NCBI GenBank assembly: GCA_902806105.1
Contig: CADCVI010000230.1
Span: 1 to 20,038, forward strand
Direction: 5' to 3'
Length of the DNA stretch: 20,038 bases
DNA from: an uncultured Rubrobacteraceae bacterium
Lineage (GTDB): Bacteria; Actinomycetota; Rubrobacteria; Rubrobacterales; Rubrobacteraceae
Made by a program: the position numbers and the translations under genes. Below the pieces are notes generated by a model. It made no database searches. It worked only from the letters and a program-made list of their open reading frames with translations, and was not told the DNA's origin. Of this stretch, positions 1 to 7,861 are shown piece after piece. The number at the start of each line of letters is the position of its first letter. Position 1 is the first letter of the stretch.

Positions 1-53
1 GTATGACCCGCATCCTCCGGGTGCCAGGCTCTGTGCCAGTGACCTCCTCCGTG

Positions 54-896
54 CTACGGGCTACCCCGGACCTCGGCGCCGGACGAAGGGTCGGCACTCT
101 CTACTCCCCCCTCTACCCGGTAGACGTAGCCGTGGTCGGGGATCAGGTCTTCCTCCTTCAACATCGTCGCGGACTGCACCACGAGGCTGGAGAGAACCTT
201 GGCCGACTGTCCGAGCAGGCGTTCCAGCACCTCCTTCGGCTCCGGTTCCGAGACCCCCGTCGCGTAGTTCACGGGGAAGCCCACGAGCCCGTAGGACAGC
301 CCCAGCTCCCCGGAGAGGACTGCCTCGGGGCCGCAGGTCTGGCTCACCGCGGAGACGCCCGCCGTCCGGAGCCACCGGATCTCGGCCTTCGTCTCGAACC
401 GCGGGCCGTTGGTGTGTCCGTACACCCCTCCGACGGCCACCTCCAGCCCGAGGCTCCGTGCCGCGGCTTCCATGGTGAGACGCAAACGGGGGGAGAAGGG
501 CTCGCTCCGGATAAGGTGCCCGCGCTCCGGGTCGCCGGGCTCGGTGAAGACGGTACACGCCCCTCCATCGGGCAGGTGGTTGCCGGGGAAGAAGAGGTCG
601 TCGAAGATGATGGGACAGCCGAGGCGCACGCCGGGGTCGACGACCCCGACGGCGGTCGTCGCGAGGACCGCGCGGGCCCCGAGCATCTTGAGCGCCGCGA
701 AGTTCGCGCGGTGGGGGATCGTGTGCGGCAGGTGGTGGTGCCCCTCCCCGTGCCGCGAGATGCTCCCCACCCGCCAGGGACCGGCGCGCGTCACCGTGAC
801 CTCAGCCTCCCCGAAGCGGGTCGCGATCCGGCGAACCTCCCCTTCCCCGGGGAGGCTGTAGATGCCCGATCCGGTAACGATTCCGACGTCAATCAC
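54..896 (-). CDS. MTAP/PNP-family nucleoside phosphorylase
   Basis: A 280-residue member of the MTAP/PNP family, which cleaves purine nucleosides with phosphate to give free base and ribose-1-phosphate. The GTG start at 896 follows AGGAGG by 4 nt and overlaps the upstream stop as GTGA. Visible family motifs are TGSGIY (8-13) and RHGEGH (48-53) with H58 and RAN (63-65) for phosphate and ribose, and GPRFETKAEIR (164-174). Length is normal for trimeric MTAP. The base-recognition strand reads VNYA (N210, A212). As I recall, adenine-specific MTAPs carry D-x-D there, while 6-oxopurine or methylthioinosine phosphorylases carry Asn. The Met usually found before T-x-x-PE is Gln186. Substrate is therefore uncertain: guanosine/inosine, methylthioinosine or MTA. 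Last gene of the run that starts with the DoxX-like gene. Confidence 0.88.
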   Translation of the reverse strand: MIDVGIVTGSGIYSLPGEGEVRRIATRFGEAEVTVTRAGPWRVGSISRHGEGHHHLPHTIPHRANFAALKMLGARAVLATTAVGVVDPGVRLGCPIIFDDLFFPGNHLPDGGACTVFTEPGDPERGHLIRSEPFSPRLRLTMEAAARSLGLEVAVGGVYGHTNGPRFETKAEIRWLRTAGVSAVSQTCGPEAVLSGELGLSYGLVGFPVNYATGVSEPEPKEVLERLLGQSAKVLSSLVVQSATMLKEEDLIPDHGYVYRVEGGVESADPSSGAEVRGSP

Positions 897-3304
897 TTGG
901 CCTCCTGAATGATGGCGTGTTCGGCGGAGCCCGCTCTCCCTCGGCGCCGTGCTCCGGCGGCTGCGATTAGCGCGACAAGCACTGCGAACGTGGCCACCGA
1001 GACCGCCGTTCCCGCCCACAAGGTACGGGATTCGTAGCGCAGCTCGATCTTGTGCTCCCCGGCGGGCAGCGCCACGGCGCGCAGGAGCCCGTCGGCCCGG
1101 TAGAGCGGCGCGGGCTCGCCGTCGACGTAGGCCCTCCACGCCGGGTAGTACACCTCGGCCAGGACGAGCAGTCCGGCCCCCCCGGCCTCGGCCTCGATCT
1201 CTACCCGATCCGCCTCGTACGCCGTTACGGAAACACGATCGTCGGAGGGTGCGGCGGAGGGATCCAGCGCAGGGGGCTCGACCTCCAGCAGCGCCGTCTC
1301 CAGGGGACGTGTCGCACCAGATTCCAGAAGCTTCAGGGCTTCGCCGCCGCCCACGCGGCGCGCACTGTGAACGATCCAGGCTCGCGGCAGCGCCTCCCGG
1401 TTCTCCAGCACCTTCGCCTGGCCGTCCTCGTAGACGACGGGGAACTCGAGTTCGAACTCCCGCAGGTACTCCCGATCCTTGGGGAGTGGCTCGGCGGGCA
1501 CAACGATGTAACGGGCGCCCAGGAGGTCCATCAGTGGGGATTCGGCACCCTCCCTCAGGACGTCCGCGTGGTGGTAGTCCTGGCTGTTGCCGCCGTTCAT
1601 CGCCGTGACGTACTCGTCGTAGCGGGCAACGTGGACGGCATCGTAGCCCTGTATGCTCTGGAGCCCGACCGTCATGGCCCGGTTGCCCACCCCGAGCGCC
1701 TGGGTCTCAGGGTGCGCGAAGCGGGTCGGGGAGGAGATCGTCCTCCCCTCCGGTGTCCTGAGACCGTAGCCAAAGTACCGGAACGGCCCCTCCTCCCTCG
1801 CCATCAGGAAGCGGAGCGCCCCCGAGGGACGGTAGTAGTCTGCGAGGTCTATCTTCCGCGTGATGCCGCTGATCCCCTGCCACCCCTCCACGTCGCCCTG
1901 GGAGGAAATCGCCGCCCGCCCCGAGGAGAGCAGATCTACGAAAACAACAACGATCAGCAACACCAGCAGCGGCCCCCGCCGGGACGGCAGGCGCGCATAG
2001 GCGACGACGAGAACCCCGACGAGCGCCAGGGATAACAGGGCGGCAGGGGTAAGTGAGCCAAAAAATGCCACGGCGAGGACGGCGGCCGGAACGAGGAGCA
2101 GTGCCCGGGCCCTGACGTCCATCTCCCCGAGCCGGGATAGTGCGGCACCGGCGAGCAGGGAGAGCCCGAGGTAGAGGAGCATGACCACGCGTTCCGGGCT
2201 GTGCGGGTGGAGCTGGTCGAAGCGGGGGAGCAGGTAGAGCAACGAGTGGAGCGGCGTAGGCCCCTGGCCGGAGAGGACGAGCGCCGAGAGCGAGAGGGCG
2301 GCGAAGTAGGGGACGGCGAACCTCCGCCGCACGAGGGGGACGGCCAGGAGGGCGAGGGCAACGGTAGCGCCGCCCGCGTACCACAGGCCGGGCTCCAGGA
2401 GGAGGTACCAATCTTCCTTCTCCCAGCCCCCTATCTCCACCGCCCCCGCGCCCTCCTCCACGAGGTAGCCGCCCGCGAGGTTCGAGAGGGCGTTGTATTC
2501 GAGGCGGGGCAAGAGGCCCGCGGCGGCGAGGCCGAAGCCGAAGAGAAGGACGGCGCCGCCGTGCAAGGCGGCTCCGAGAAGACGTTCCCGTACCCGCCGG
2601 AGATGCTCGGGCGGGGAGATCAGGGTGCGGTAGGCGACGTACCCTCCGAGGGCCAGCAGCGCGTAGTAGGAACCCTGGCCCAGCCAGGAGGCGAGAATCT
2701 GGCTCAGAGCCAGCCCGCAGAGCCCCCACCATGGGGCGCTGTCCAGCAGACGGGGCCGGCGGATCGCCGTCTCAGCACCGAGCAGGGCGAGCGGGAGCCA
2801 CGACATGACGCTGGCGTAGGCGAAGCAGCAGGTGTTCTCCGTGTAGAGGAAGCTCCCGTACTCATAGGAGACAGCGGAGAAGAGGGCCCCAGCGACCCCG
2901 ATCCCGAGCGCCCTCGCGAGCGCGTACACGGAGAGCCCCGCGAGCAACAGGTGGAAGACCAGGTAGGCTTTCGCCGCCGCAGGTAGGGGCAGGAGGGCGA
3001 AGAGGACCATGGCGGGTCCGTACGACCAGCCGGAGAGGGGATCGGCGGCGAACGGGACGCCCGAGAACTGGTGCGGGTTCCACCCGGGTATCTCGAACGA
3101 CCGGAGGCTCTCGCCCAGAAAGCCGTACCAGGGATAAAACTGGGTGGCAGCGTCCATGCCGACCACCGTGCCGCCGACCACGAGGCCCCAAGCACCGACA
3201 ACCGTAAGCACCAGCACGGCGGCTACAGCGGCGAGGTCGGCGGACCGGCTCCCCCGCGAGAGCCGTTGCCCCAGAGCGTAAAACCGCGAGTCCTTCCGGA
3301 TCAT
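893..3304 (-). CDS. YfhO-family multi-span membrane protein
   Basis: An 803-residue integral membrane protein resembling the bacterial YfhO family, which has a GT-C-like architecture and is linked to glycosylation of surface polymers. A first helix lies at about 25-50, followed by the acidic GMDAATQFYPWYGF segment and the WNPHQFSG motif typical of the family. Many hydrophobic helices follow to about residue 460. A large extracytoplasmic domain ends in an YYPAWRAYVDGEPAPLYRAD-like motif, and a last helix lies near the C-terminus. The ATG at 3304 has no clear Shine-Dalgarno sequence, but the first helix requires a start near here. The 3' end overlaps the phosphorylase start by 4 nt. With the epimerase upstream it suggests sugar transfer outside the membrane. 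The donor and acceptor cannot be read from the sequence. Confidence 0.85.
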   Translation of the reverse strand: MIRKDSRFYALGQRLSRGSRSADLAAVAAVLVLTVVGAWGLVVGGTVVGMDAATQFYPWYGFLGESLRSFEIPGWNPHQFSGVPFAADPLSGWSYGPAMVLFALLPLPAAAKAYLVFHLLLAGLSVYALARALGIGVAGALFSAVSYEYGSFLYTENTCCFAYASVMSWLPLALLGAETAIRRPRLLDSAPWWGLCGLALSQILASWLGQGSYYALLALGGYVAYRTLISPPEHLRRVRERLLGAALHGGAVLLFGFGLAAAGLLPRLEYNALSNLAGGYLVEEGAGAVEIGGWEKEDWYLLLEPGLWYAGGATVALALLAVPLVRRRFAVPYFAALSLSALVLSGQGPTPLHSLLYLLPRFDQLHPHSPERVVMLLYLGLSLLAGAALSRLGEMDVRARALLLVPAAVLAVAFFGSLTPAALLSLALVGVLVVAYARLPSRRGPLLVLLIVVVFVDLLSSGRAAISSQGDVEGWQGISGITRKIDLADYYRPSGALRFLMAREEGPFRYFGYGLRTPEGRTISSPTRFAHPETQALGVGNRAMTVGLQSIQGYDAVHVARYDEYVTAMNGGNSQDYHHADVLREGAESPLMDLLGARYIVVPAEPLPKDREYLREFELEFPVVYEDGQAKVLENREALPRAWIVHSARRVGGGEALKLLESGATRPLETALLEVEPPALDPSAAPSDDRVSVTAYEADRVEIEAEAGGAGLLVLAEVYYPAWRAYVDGEPAPLYRADGLLRAVALPAGEHKIELRYESRTLWAGTAVSVATFAVLVALIAAAGARRRGRAGSAEHAIIQEAK

Positions 3305-3323
3305 GGACGGTGAGGCGCGTGCC

Positions 3324-3353
3324 CTTCGCGGAGGGAGAACCGGTGTCGCGAAG
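3324..3353 (-). other. hairpin between epimerase and YfhO gene
   Basis: Perfect 7-bp arms CTTCGCG (3324-3330) and CGCGAAG (3347-3353) are separated by 16 nt in the 52-nt gap. There is no T-run, so it is more likely an mRNA structure or attenuator than a terminator, and it may be chance. Confidence 0.25.
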
Positions 3354-3356
3354 AGG

Positions 3357-4514
3357 TCATTGCATGGTGGCGGGGTCGGAGTGGTCTGCCCGGTGGACGA
3401 TGCGTTTCGCCCGGAGCACCCCCTCGGCCTCGGCGAAGTAGTCGCGCACGTCGCCCTGGGTCCTTATCCAGTCGAGGTAGTTTTCGATGCCGGTTGCGAG
3501 GTCTACCTGAGGTTCGTAGCCTGCCCCCCGGGCGCGGGAGATGTCCGAGGTCAGGTGGCGCATCTCCCCGGGCCGGAACTCTCCCCTAGCTACGGGAGCG
3601 ACCCGGGCGTCGAGCGCGTCGGAGATCGAGTCGGCCACCTCCCGGATGGTGGTCGCCCGGCCGCTGCCCACGTTTACCGGCAGGCCGTCGAGCGCGTCGG
3701 TGGTGGCCGCGAGCAGGTTCGCCCTGGCGACGTCGCCCACGTAGCAGAAATCGCGGGTCTGCTCGCCGTCCTCGTAGAGCACGGGCGGCTGGCCGTTCAG
3801 GAGCCGGGTGGCGAAGATCGCGATGACCCCCGTGTAAGGGTTGAAGATGGATTGGCGCGGGCCGTAGGTGCACGAGTACCGCAGCGCGACCGTCGGGATG
3901 CCGTTCTGGCGCCCCCACATCAGGACAAGCCTCTCCTGATCCGCCTTGGTCACGGCGTAGACCGTCTCGCCGCCGATGGGCGCATCCTCCGGGGTCGGGA
4001 CGGATGCCGCCACACGGTCGCAGAGCGGGCAGCGGACGGAGTAGTCGCCGGCGGCGAGCCTCTCGACGGGGCGGGTCTCCGGGAAGACGCGTCCGTGCTC
4101 CGGGCAGTCGCATGCCCCCTCCCGATACACGGCCTGGGAAGAAGCGACCACGACCTTCCTCACGGGGAGGTTCTCGTCGCGGATGATCTCCAGCAGCTGC
4201 GCGGTTCCGAAGCTGTTGACGTGCACGTACTTGCTTATATCGGGCATGTATCCGCCGTAGGCCGCCTGGTGAAAGACCACGTCCACGCCCTCAAGGGCCG
4301 CCCTCACGGCCGCCGGATCGCGGACGTCCGCCGCGACGAACTCGACCTTGGATGGTATCCAGGGGGGCCTGCCGTTGCGGTGGGTCTGGGGCTCCAGGTT
4401 GTCCAGCACCCGCACCGAGTAGCCCTCGCTCAAGAGTTGATCCGTGAGGTGCGAGCCGATCAGACCGGCGCCACCGGTCACCAGCGCGCGCTCTCTCCCC
4501 GTCCCCCGCCTCAT
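3357..4514 (-). CDS. NAD-dependent nucleotide-sugar epimerase (extended SDR)
   Basis: A 385-residue extended short-chain dehydrogenase/epimerase acting on a nucleotide sugar. It shows the NAD-binding TGGAGLIGSH near the N-terminus, the active-site Ser in VASSQAVY, and the catalytic YAVTK. The product-shaping region RDFCYVGDVARA is also present. An insert after the Ser motif carries CDCPEHG and about 30 residues later CPLC, which looks like a small metal-binding knuckle. As I recall, this insert occurs in dTDP-L-rhamnose 4-epimerase-type enzymes, so that activity is possible but unproven. Start ATG at 4514 follows GGAGG by 6 nt and overlaps the upstream stop as ATGA. It is translationally coupled to the small membrane protein and upstream of the YfhO gene, suggesting supply of a modified sugar for a surface glycan. 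Confidence 0.87.
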   Translation of the reverse strand: MRRGTGRERALVTGGAGLIGSHLTDQLLSEGYSVRVLDNLEPQTHRNGRPPWIPSKVEFVAADVRDPAAVRAALEGVDVVFHQAAYGGYMPDISKYVHVNSFGTAQLLEIIRDENLPVRKVVVASSQAVYREGACDCPEHGRVFPETRPVERLAAGDYSVRCPLCDRVAASVPTPEDAPIGGETVYAVTKADQERLVLMWGRQNGIPTVALRYSCTYGPRQSIFNPYTGVIAIFATRLLNGQPPVLYEDGEQTRDFCYVGDVARANLLAATTDALDGLPVNVGSGRATTIREVADSISDALDARVAPVARGEFRPGEMRHLTSDISRARGAGYEPQVDLATGIENYLDWIRTQGDVRDYFAEAEGVLRAKRIVHRADHSDPATMQ

Positions 4515-4717
4515 CGTTCACCTCCGGCACGACCGCCATTGGGGGCTTCCTCGCCGTCGCGTTCCGCCACGCCTGCACGTTCAGGCGCCGCGCCGGCCGC
4601 GCCGCGCTCCTCGCGGCGGACCGAGCGGTCCACCGCGACGACCACGACCGCGGTGAACACGACCGCCGCAACGGCGCACGCGAGCAGGGCCAGGAGTGCT
4701 ATCGCGTAGGGTTCCAA
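4511..4717 (-). CDS. small single-helix membrane protein
   Basis: A 68-residue hypothetical protein read from a TTG start (LEPYAIALL). It has one hydrophobic helix at about residues 4-29, then a charged Arg/Glu/Gly/Ala-rich tail expected in the cytoplasm. The TTG is chosen because AGGAGG lies 8 nt upstream. The alternative ATG at 4756 would place that ribosome site inside the gene and add 13 unremarkable residues. The stop overlaps the epimerase ATG, so the two genes are coupled. I do not recognise a family. It could be a small membrane partner for the epimerase or the YfhO protein. Confidence 0.6.
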   Translation of the reverse strand: MEPYAIALLALLACAVAAVVFTAVVVVAVDRSVRREERGAAGAAPERAGVAERDGEEAPNGGRAGGER

Positions 4718-4725
4718 CCCGACCG

Positions 4726-4731
4726 CCTCCT
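4726..4731 (-). promoter_or_regulatory. ribosome binding site fixing a TTG start
   Basis: AGGAGG lies 8 nt before the TTG at 4717 and decides the start of the small membrane protein. Confidence 0.6.
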
Positions 4732-4766
4732 CTCTCTGTAACGGTGAGCTTCCCAAAGATTCGGCT

Positions 4767-5429
4767 TCAAGTGAATACCAGCAGAAGGCGTCCGACGCGG
4801 CTGCCGCGGTCCTTCAGGGCCTTCAGACGCGGCCGCAAGAGCCGGTCCAGGCCGAAGTAGCGGCCCGGGGCAAGCCCGAACAGCACGACCGAGAGCAGCA
4901 CCATGAGTAGGTAGCTCCACTCCCACTCGTCGGGCGTGTGGGCCAGCCCGACCGCGAGCTGCAGGGACATGCCGATGGCGACCAAAGCGCCCAGGCGGCT
5001 CATGAACCCTAAAGTGAGGGTGAGGAAGATAAACGCCTCGGAGGCGAAGATGATCCAGCCGAAGACGCGGATGTTGGCCTGCACGACGTTCTCGACGAAC
5101 ACGGCGTTGAGGTTCGACGCCCACCTCATCGGGACGCCGAGCTCGGGGCCGGGTCTGGAAGGAACGATGTCGGCCTGGAGGAGCGTGTGGGGCTCGTCGG
5201 CGTAGCGGACCTCCTTGCCTACCCAGGTGCAAAGCCCGCGCGACTCGAAGTCCGGCGCGCAGCCGAAGTCCGGCGGCACCTTCCACCACAGCTGCGTGAA
5301 GAAGAGGTAGCCGAGGCCTATGCTCGCGATCGCGATGGCCGCGACGAGGAGGATCCTCTCCGGGCGTGAGGAGGGGTAGATGCCGTCTCCTCCGGGCTCG
5401 CGTGCCCCCGCGGGGCTCGTACTAGTCAT
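4767..5429 (-). CDS. DoxX/DoxD-like membrane protein
   Basis: A 220-residue membrane protein of the DoxX/DoxD type, with four predicted helices. The first is at about 27-47. An extracytoplasmic loop with two cysteines (FGCAPDF and GLCTW) follows, which could form a disulfide. The remaining helices are in the C-terminal half, ending with the EWSYLLMVLLSVVLFGLAPG segment before GLDRLL, a family-typical finish. DoxD is the small subunit of archaeal thiosulfate:quinone oxidoreductase, but most bacterial relatives have no proven activity and no large subunit is seen here. The ATG at 5429 follows a GGGAG element by about 9 nt. It is the first gene of a probable five-gene run down to the MTAP-like gene, with a 49-nt gap to the next. 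Confidence 0.75.
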   Translation of the reverse strand: MTSTSPAGAREPGGDGIYPSSRPERILLVAAIAIASIGLGYLFFTQLWWKVPPDFGCAPDFESRGLCTWVGKEVRYADEPHTLLQADIVPSRPGPELGVPMRWASNLNAVFVENVVQANIRVFGWIIFASEAFIFLTLTLGFMSRLGALVAIGMSLQLAVGLAHTPDEWEWSYLLMVLLSVVLFGLAPGRYFGLDRLLRPRLKALKDRGSRVGRLLLVFT

Positions 5430-5454
5430 GCGCCGACGCTCCCTTCGTTCGCTC

Positions 5455-5488
5455 CCTCGGCCTGTCCCGCGCTGGTGCAGGCCCGAGG
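5455..5488 (-). other. bulged GC-rich hairpin upstream of DoxX gene
   Basis: CCTCG+GCCTG (5455-5464) pairs with CAGGC+CGAGG (5478-5482 and 5484-5488), with one bulged base at 5483 and a 13-nt loop. It lies in the 115-nt gap after the phosphorylase stop. There is no T-run, so it is either a weak terminator for the four-gene operon or a leader structure of the DoxX transcript. Confidence 0.35.
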
Positions 5489-5544
5489 TTTCCGGACAGA
5501 TGACCCGGAGCGCCGAATCCTTACCGTTGCCCCCAATGTCCCGA

Positions 5545-6375
5545 TCATCGGTCTCTACCTCCCGCCGCCAGCCAGCGCCTCGCGGTGGCCCCGATCACGC
5601 GCAGCGCGTCGATGCCGCCGCTCGATGCACCCTTCTCGAAGTCTCCCTCGATGCTGGCCATCTGGTTTGTCACGTGAGCGAAGCAGACGACCGGGCTGTC
5701 CGTCGCCCGCGCGAAGGCGTAGAGGGCGGCGGCCTCCATCTCGACCGCCAGGATGCCCGCCGCGCGGTGGCGCTCGATCTCCGCCGCCGTCTCCCGGAAA
5801 GGGGCATCCGTGGTCCACACGGCGCCGCGGGCGACCGAAGGCGTGGACTCGTCGTCGAAGGCGTCGCGGAGCTTCTCGCCCAGACCGGGACGCAGCTCGG
5901 CGAACGGCGAGGTGGGCGGCGCGTAGTGGTAGCTCGTCCCTTCGTCACGGAGGGCGCTTTCGATCAGCACGAAGTACGGCGGGGGGCCGGCAGGTGAGAT
6001 CTGGCCGGCCGAGGTTACGCTGATCAAGAGCTCGCACCCGGAGGCGAACATCTCCTCGGCAACGAGCACGGCGAAGGGCGCGCCCACCGCGCCGCCGACG
6101 ATGCCGTAGGAGACGCCGTCGTCTACGAAGTCGTGCATCCGGGTGTGGTAGCACGCCCAGTACGGATTCACCTTGGCGCGGCCCGTCTCGTGCAGGTGCT
6201 CGACGATGTCGCCGTCGGGGTCCAGGACGCAGATCCGGGGTACCGTCCCTTCGGGCAACGACTTCTGGCGCCTCGCCTCCCGCAACAGGTTGGCCGGCGT
6301 AAAGACCGCGGGCTCCCCGTAAACTTTCTGCTCCAGGATGGGGGCCATCGGGAGATCGGCCTCTCCCCGGCTCAT
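5545..6375 (-). CDS. uridine phosphorylase-like nucleoside phosphorylase
   Basis: A 276-residue protein of the NP-I phosphorylase superfamily (PNP_UDP_1 fold). Supporting segments are GIVGGAVGAP, SVTSAGQI and RDEGTSYHY, which make up the phosphate and ribose pocket. GILAVEMEAAALYAFA is the hallmark helix whose Met and Glu contact the ribose. The family splits a nucleoside with phosphate into base and ribose-1-phosphate. The base accepted here cannot be told. ATG at 6375 overlaps the upstream stop as ATGA and has CGGAG 7 nt upstream. It ends the four-gene coupled operon with the radical SAM, GT2 and DUF2064 genes, so it may act on a product of that pathway rather than in general salvage. Confidence 0.85.
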   Translation of the reverse strand: MSRGEADLPMAPILEQKVYGEPAVFTPANLLREARRQKSLPEGTVPRICVLDPDGDIVEHLHETGRAKVNPYWACYHTRMHDFVDDGVSYGIVGGAVGAPFAVLVAEEMFASGCELLISVTSAGQISPAGPPPYFVLIESALRDEGTSYHYAPPTSPFAELRPGLGEKLRDAFDDESTPSVARGAVWTTDAPFRETAAEIERHRAAGILAVEMEAAALYAFARATDSPVVCFAHVTNQMASIEGDFEKGASSGGIDALRVIGATARRWLAAGGRDR

Positions 6376-7088
6376 CCCGACGCTCCGTCCGCCGGCCGCG
6401 ACGGTTCCACCGGTACCAGAGGATGATGCAGCAGGCCCAGCCCCTCCAGGGCGGCACGCGTCGCGGAGAGGTCTGGCCGGTATTCCACGAGATGCCGCAG
6501 GTGTTCCAGGTCTTCCTCCTCGTCGACGTCGAAGGTTGCCTCGACCCGTCCCACCGACAGCCCCGCGCGCTCCGCCGCCGCGATGATGGCCTCCAGCTCG
6601 GTGCCCACGCTCATCGGGACGCCGTGGAAGACGTCCTCGAAGCCGCGCATCCCGATCAGGTAGTAGCCACCGTCGAAGGTGGGACCGAACACGAGGTCGT
6701 GCCGGTCGAGCTCGCTGAAGGCCCGCTCCACGACCCCGACGGTAAGCTGGGGCGAGTCCGCGGCGATCAGGACGACCTTGTCCTCGCCGCGGGCCGCGGC
6801 CCCCCGGAAGAGTTCCCGCTGGCGCTCGCCCAGGTCGCCGGCCTTCTGAAACAGGATCTTCATCTCGCGCTCGCCCCAGTCGATCAGCGGCGAGAGGTCT
6901 TCCCAGGCATCAGCGGGCGTGACGTACCAGCCACACTCGAACGGCGCCCCCGCGAAGCGCGCGGCCAGATCCTGTAGAAAAGACTTGTACAGGACGATGG
7001 CCGCATCGTCGCCTATGGTCCGGCCGAGACGCGTCTTGGCCAGCCCGGCCCGCGGGGCCTTCGCGATAATGTAGAGCACGCCCGTCAC
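6372..7088 (-). CDS. DUF2064 / CofC-like glycosyl- or nucleotidyltransferase
   Basis: A 238-residue protein of the DUF2064 family (TIGR04282 type, rSAM/selenodomain-associated transferase 1), related in fold to CofC/MobA nucleotidyltransferases. KAPRAGLAKTRLG (10-22) is the N-terminal nucleotide-binding signature. AADSPQL carries the metal-binding Asp, and GPTFDGGYYLIGM is the family's second core motif. The GTG at 7088 overlaps the GT2 stop as GTGA and follows a GGGGGAG element by about 8 nt. A much longer upstream reading in the same frame overlaps the GT2 gene and is rejected. Family members usually sit beside a GT2 enzyme, as here. Whether it transfers a sugar or a nucleotide is unknown. 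Confidence 0.85.
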   Translation of the reverse strand: MTGVLYIIAKAPRAGLAKTRLGRTIGDDAAIVLYKSFLQDLAARFAGAPFECGWYVTPADAWEDLSPLIDWGEREMKILFQKAGDLGERQRELFRGAAARGEDKVVLIAADSPQLTVGVVERAFSELDRHDLVFGPTFDGGYYLIGMRGFEDVFHGVPMSVGTELEAIIAAAERAGLSVGRVEATFDVDEEEDLEHLRHLVEYRPDLSATRAALEGLGLLHHPLVPVEPSRPADGASG

Positions 7089-7861
7089 CGCCGCTTCTCC
7101 CCCACGCGTTCCGGCACCCAGCGGGCGTGGCGGATCACGGTGGACACGATGTGCCAGCCGACCCAAAGAGCCTTCGGGATCGTGGCTCCTACCTTCGAGA
7201 CGCCGCCGGCCCGCCGGCGGTACCCGACCGGCACCTCGCGGTAGCGATAGCCCGCCCGGGCCGCCTTCACCATCATCTCGACCGGCCAGCCGTAGGTCAT
7301 CTCCTCCATCCCCAGCGCGAGCAGGTCCTCGCGCCGTATCGCCCGGAAAGAGCCCAGGTCGCTGACCCGGACCCCGTAGATGGCCCTCATCAGGAGGGCG
7401 ACCAGACCGTTGCCGAAAACCTGCTGAGGGGTCATCGAACCGGGCTCCCGGGAGCCCAGGGAACGCGAGCCCACGACGAGGTCCGCCTCCCCGGCGAGCA
7501 GCGGCCCGAGGACGCGGCAAAGATCCTCTGGGGCATCGGAGCCGTCCCCGTCCAGGAGCACTATGGCGTCGGCGTCGGTGGCGGCGAGGACGCCGGCGAG
7601 GCATGCGTACCCGTAGCCGCGCCGCTCCTCGCGCACCACGCGCGCGCCCGCCCGGCGCGATACCTCGCCGGTCGCGTCGGTAGATCCGTTATCCACCACG
7701 ATAACCTCGCCAGAGGCGAGGGGCTCCTGAGCCAGCAGGCCCCCGACCACGGGCGCGATAGAAGCCGCCTCGTCGAGTGCGGGTATTACGACGGCGATGC
7801 GCGAGAGGGGAAGCCTCCCGGCGTCGTCCCCCTCCGCGCGGCTTTCGGCGGTAGGCCTCAC
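7085..7861 (-). CDS. family 2 glycosyltransferase (dolichyl-phosphate-mannose synthase-like)
   Basis: A 258-residue GT-A fold enzyme without obvious transmembrane helices, so probably cytosolic or membrane-peripheral. The N-terminal AVVIPALDEAASI and EVIVVDNGSTDATGE bind the nucleotide sugar. LLDGDGSD is the DxD-type metal motif. The SDLGSFRAIRRED and YGWPVEMMVKAARAGYRYRE segments match the DPM1/DPG-synthase-like branch, which loads a sugar on a lipid phosphate. GTG at 7861 overlaps the radical SAM stop as GTGA, and its 3' end overlaps the DUF2064 start in the same way. The Shine-Dalgarno sequence is weak, so translation probably depends on coupling. The sugar and acceptor are unknown. Confidence 0.87.
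   Translation of the reverse strand: MRPTAESRAEGDDAGRLPLSRIAVVIPALDEAASIAPVVGGLLAQEPLASGEVIVVDNGSTDATGEVSRRAGARVVREERRGYGYACLAGVLAATDADAIVLLDGDGSDAPEDLCRVLGPLLAGEADLVVGSRSLGSREPGSMTPQQVFGNGLVALLMRAIYGVRVSDLGSFRAIRREDLLALGMEEMTYGWPVEMMVKAARAGYRYREVPVGYRRRAGGVSKVGATIPKALWVGWHIVSTVIRHARWVPERVGEKRR

Noticed and set aside
1..53. Possible start of a next minus-strand gene (ATG at 13, MRVI)
   Set aside because: Only four codons are visible and no suitably spaced ribosome site precedes it, although GGAGGAGG occurs about 30 nt upstream.
3303..4709. Plus-strand open frame of 468 codons opposite the epimerase
   Set aside because: It is antisense to a gene with clear SDR motifs, and its product has no recognisable domain.
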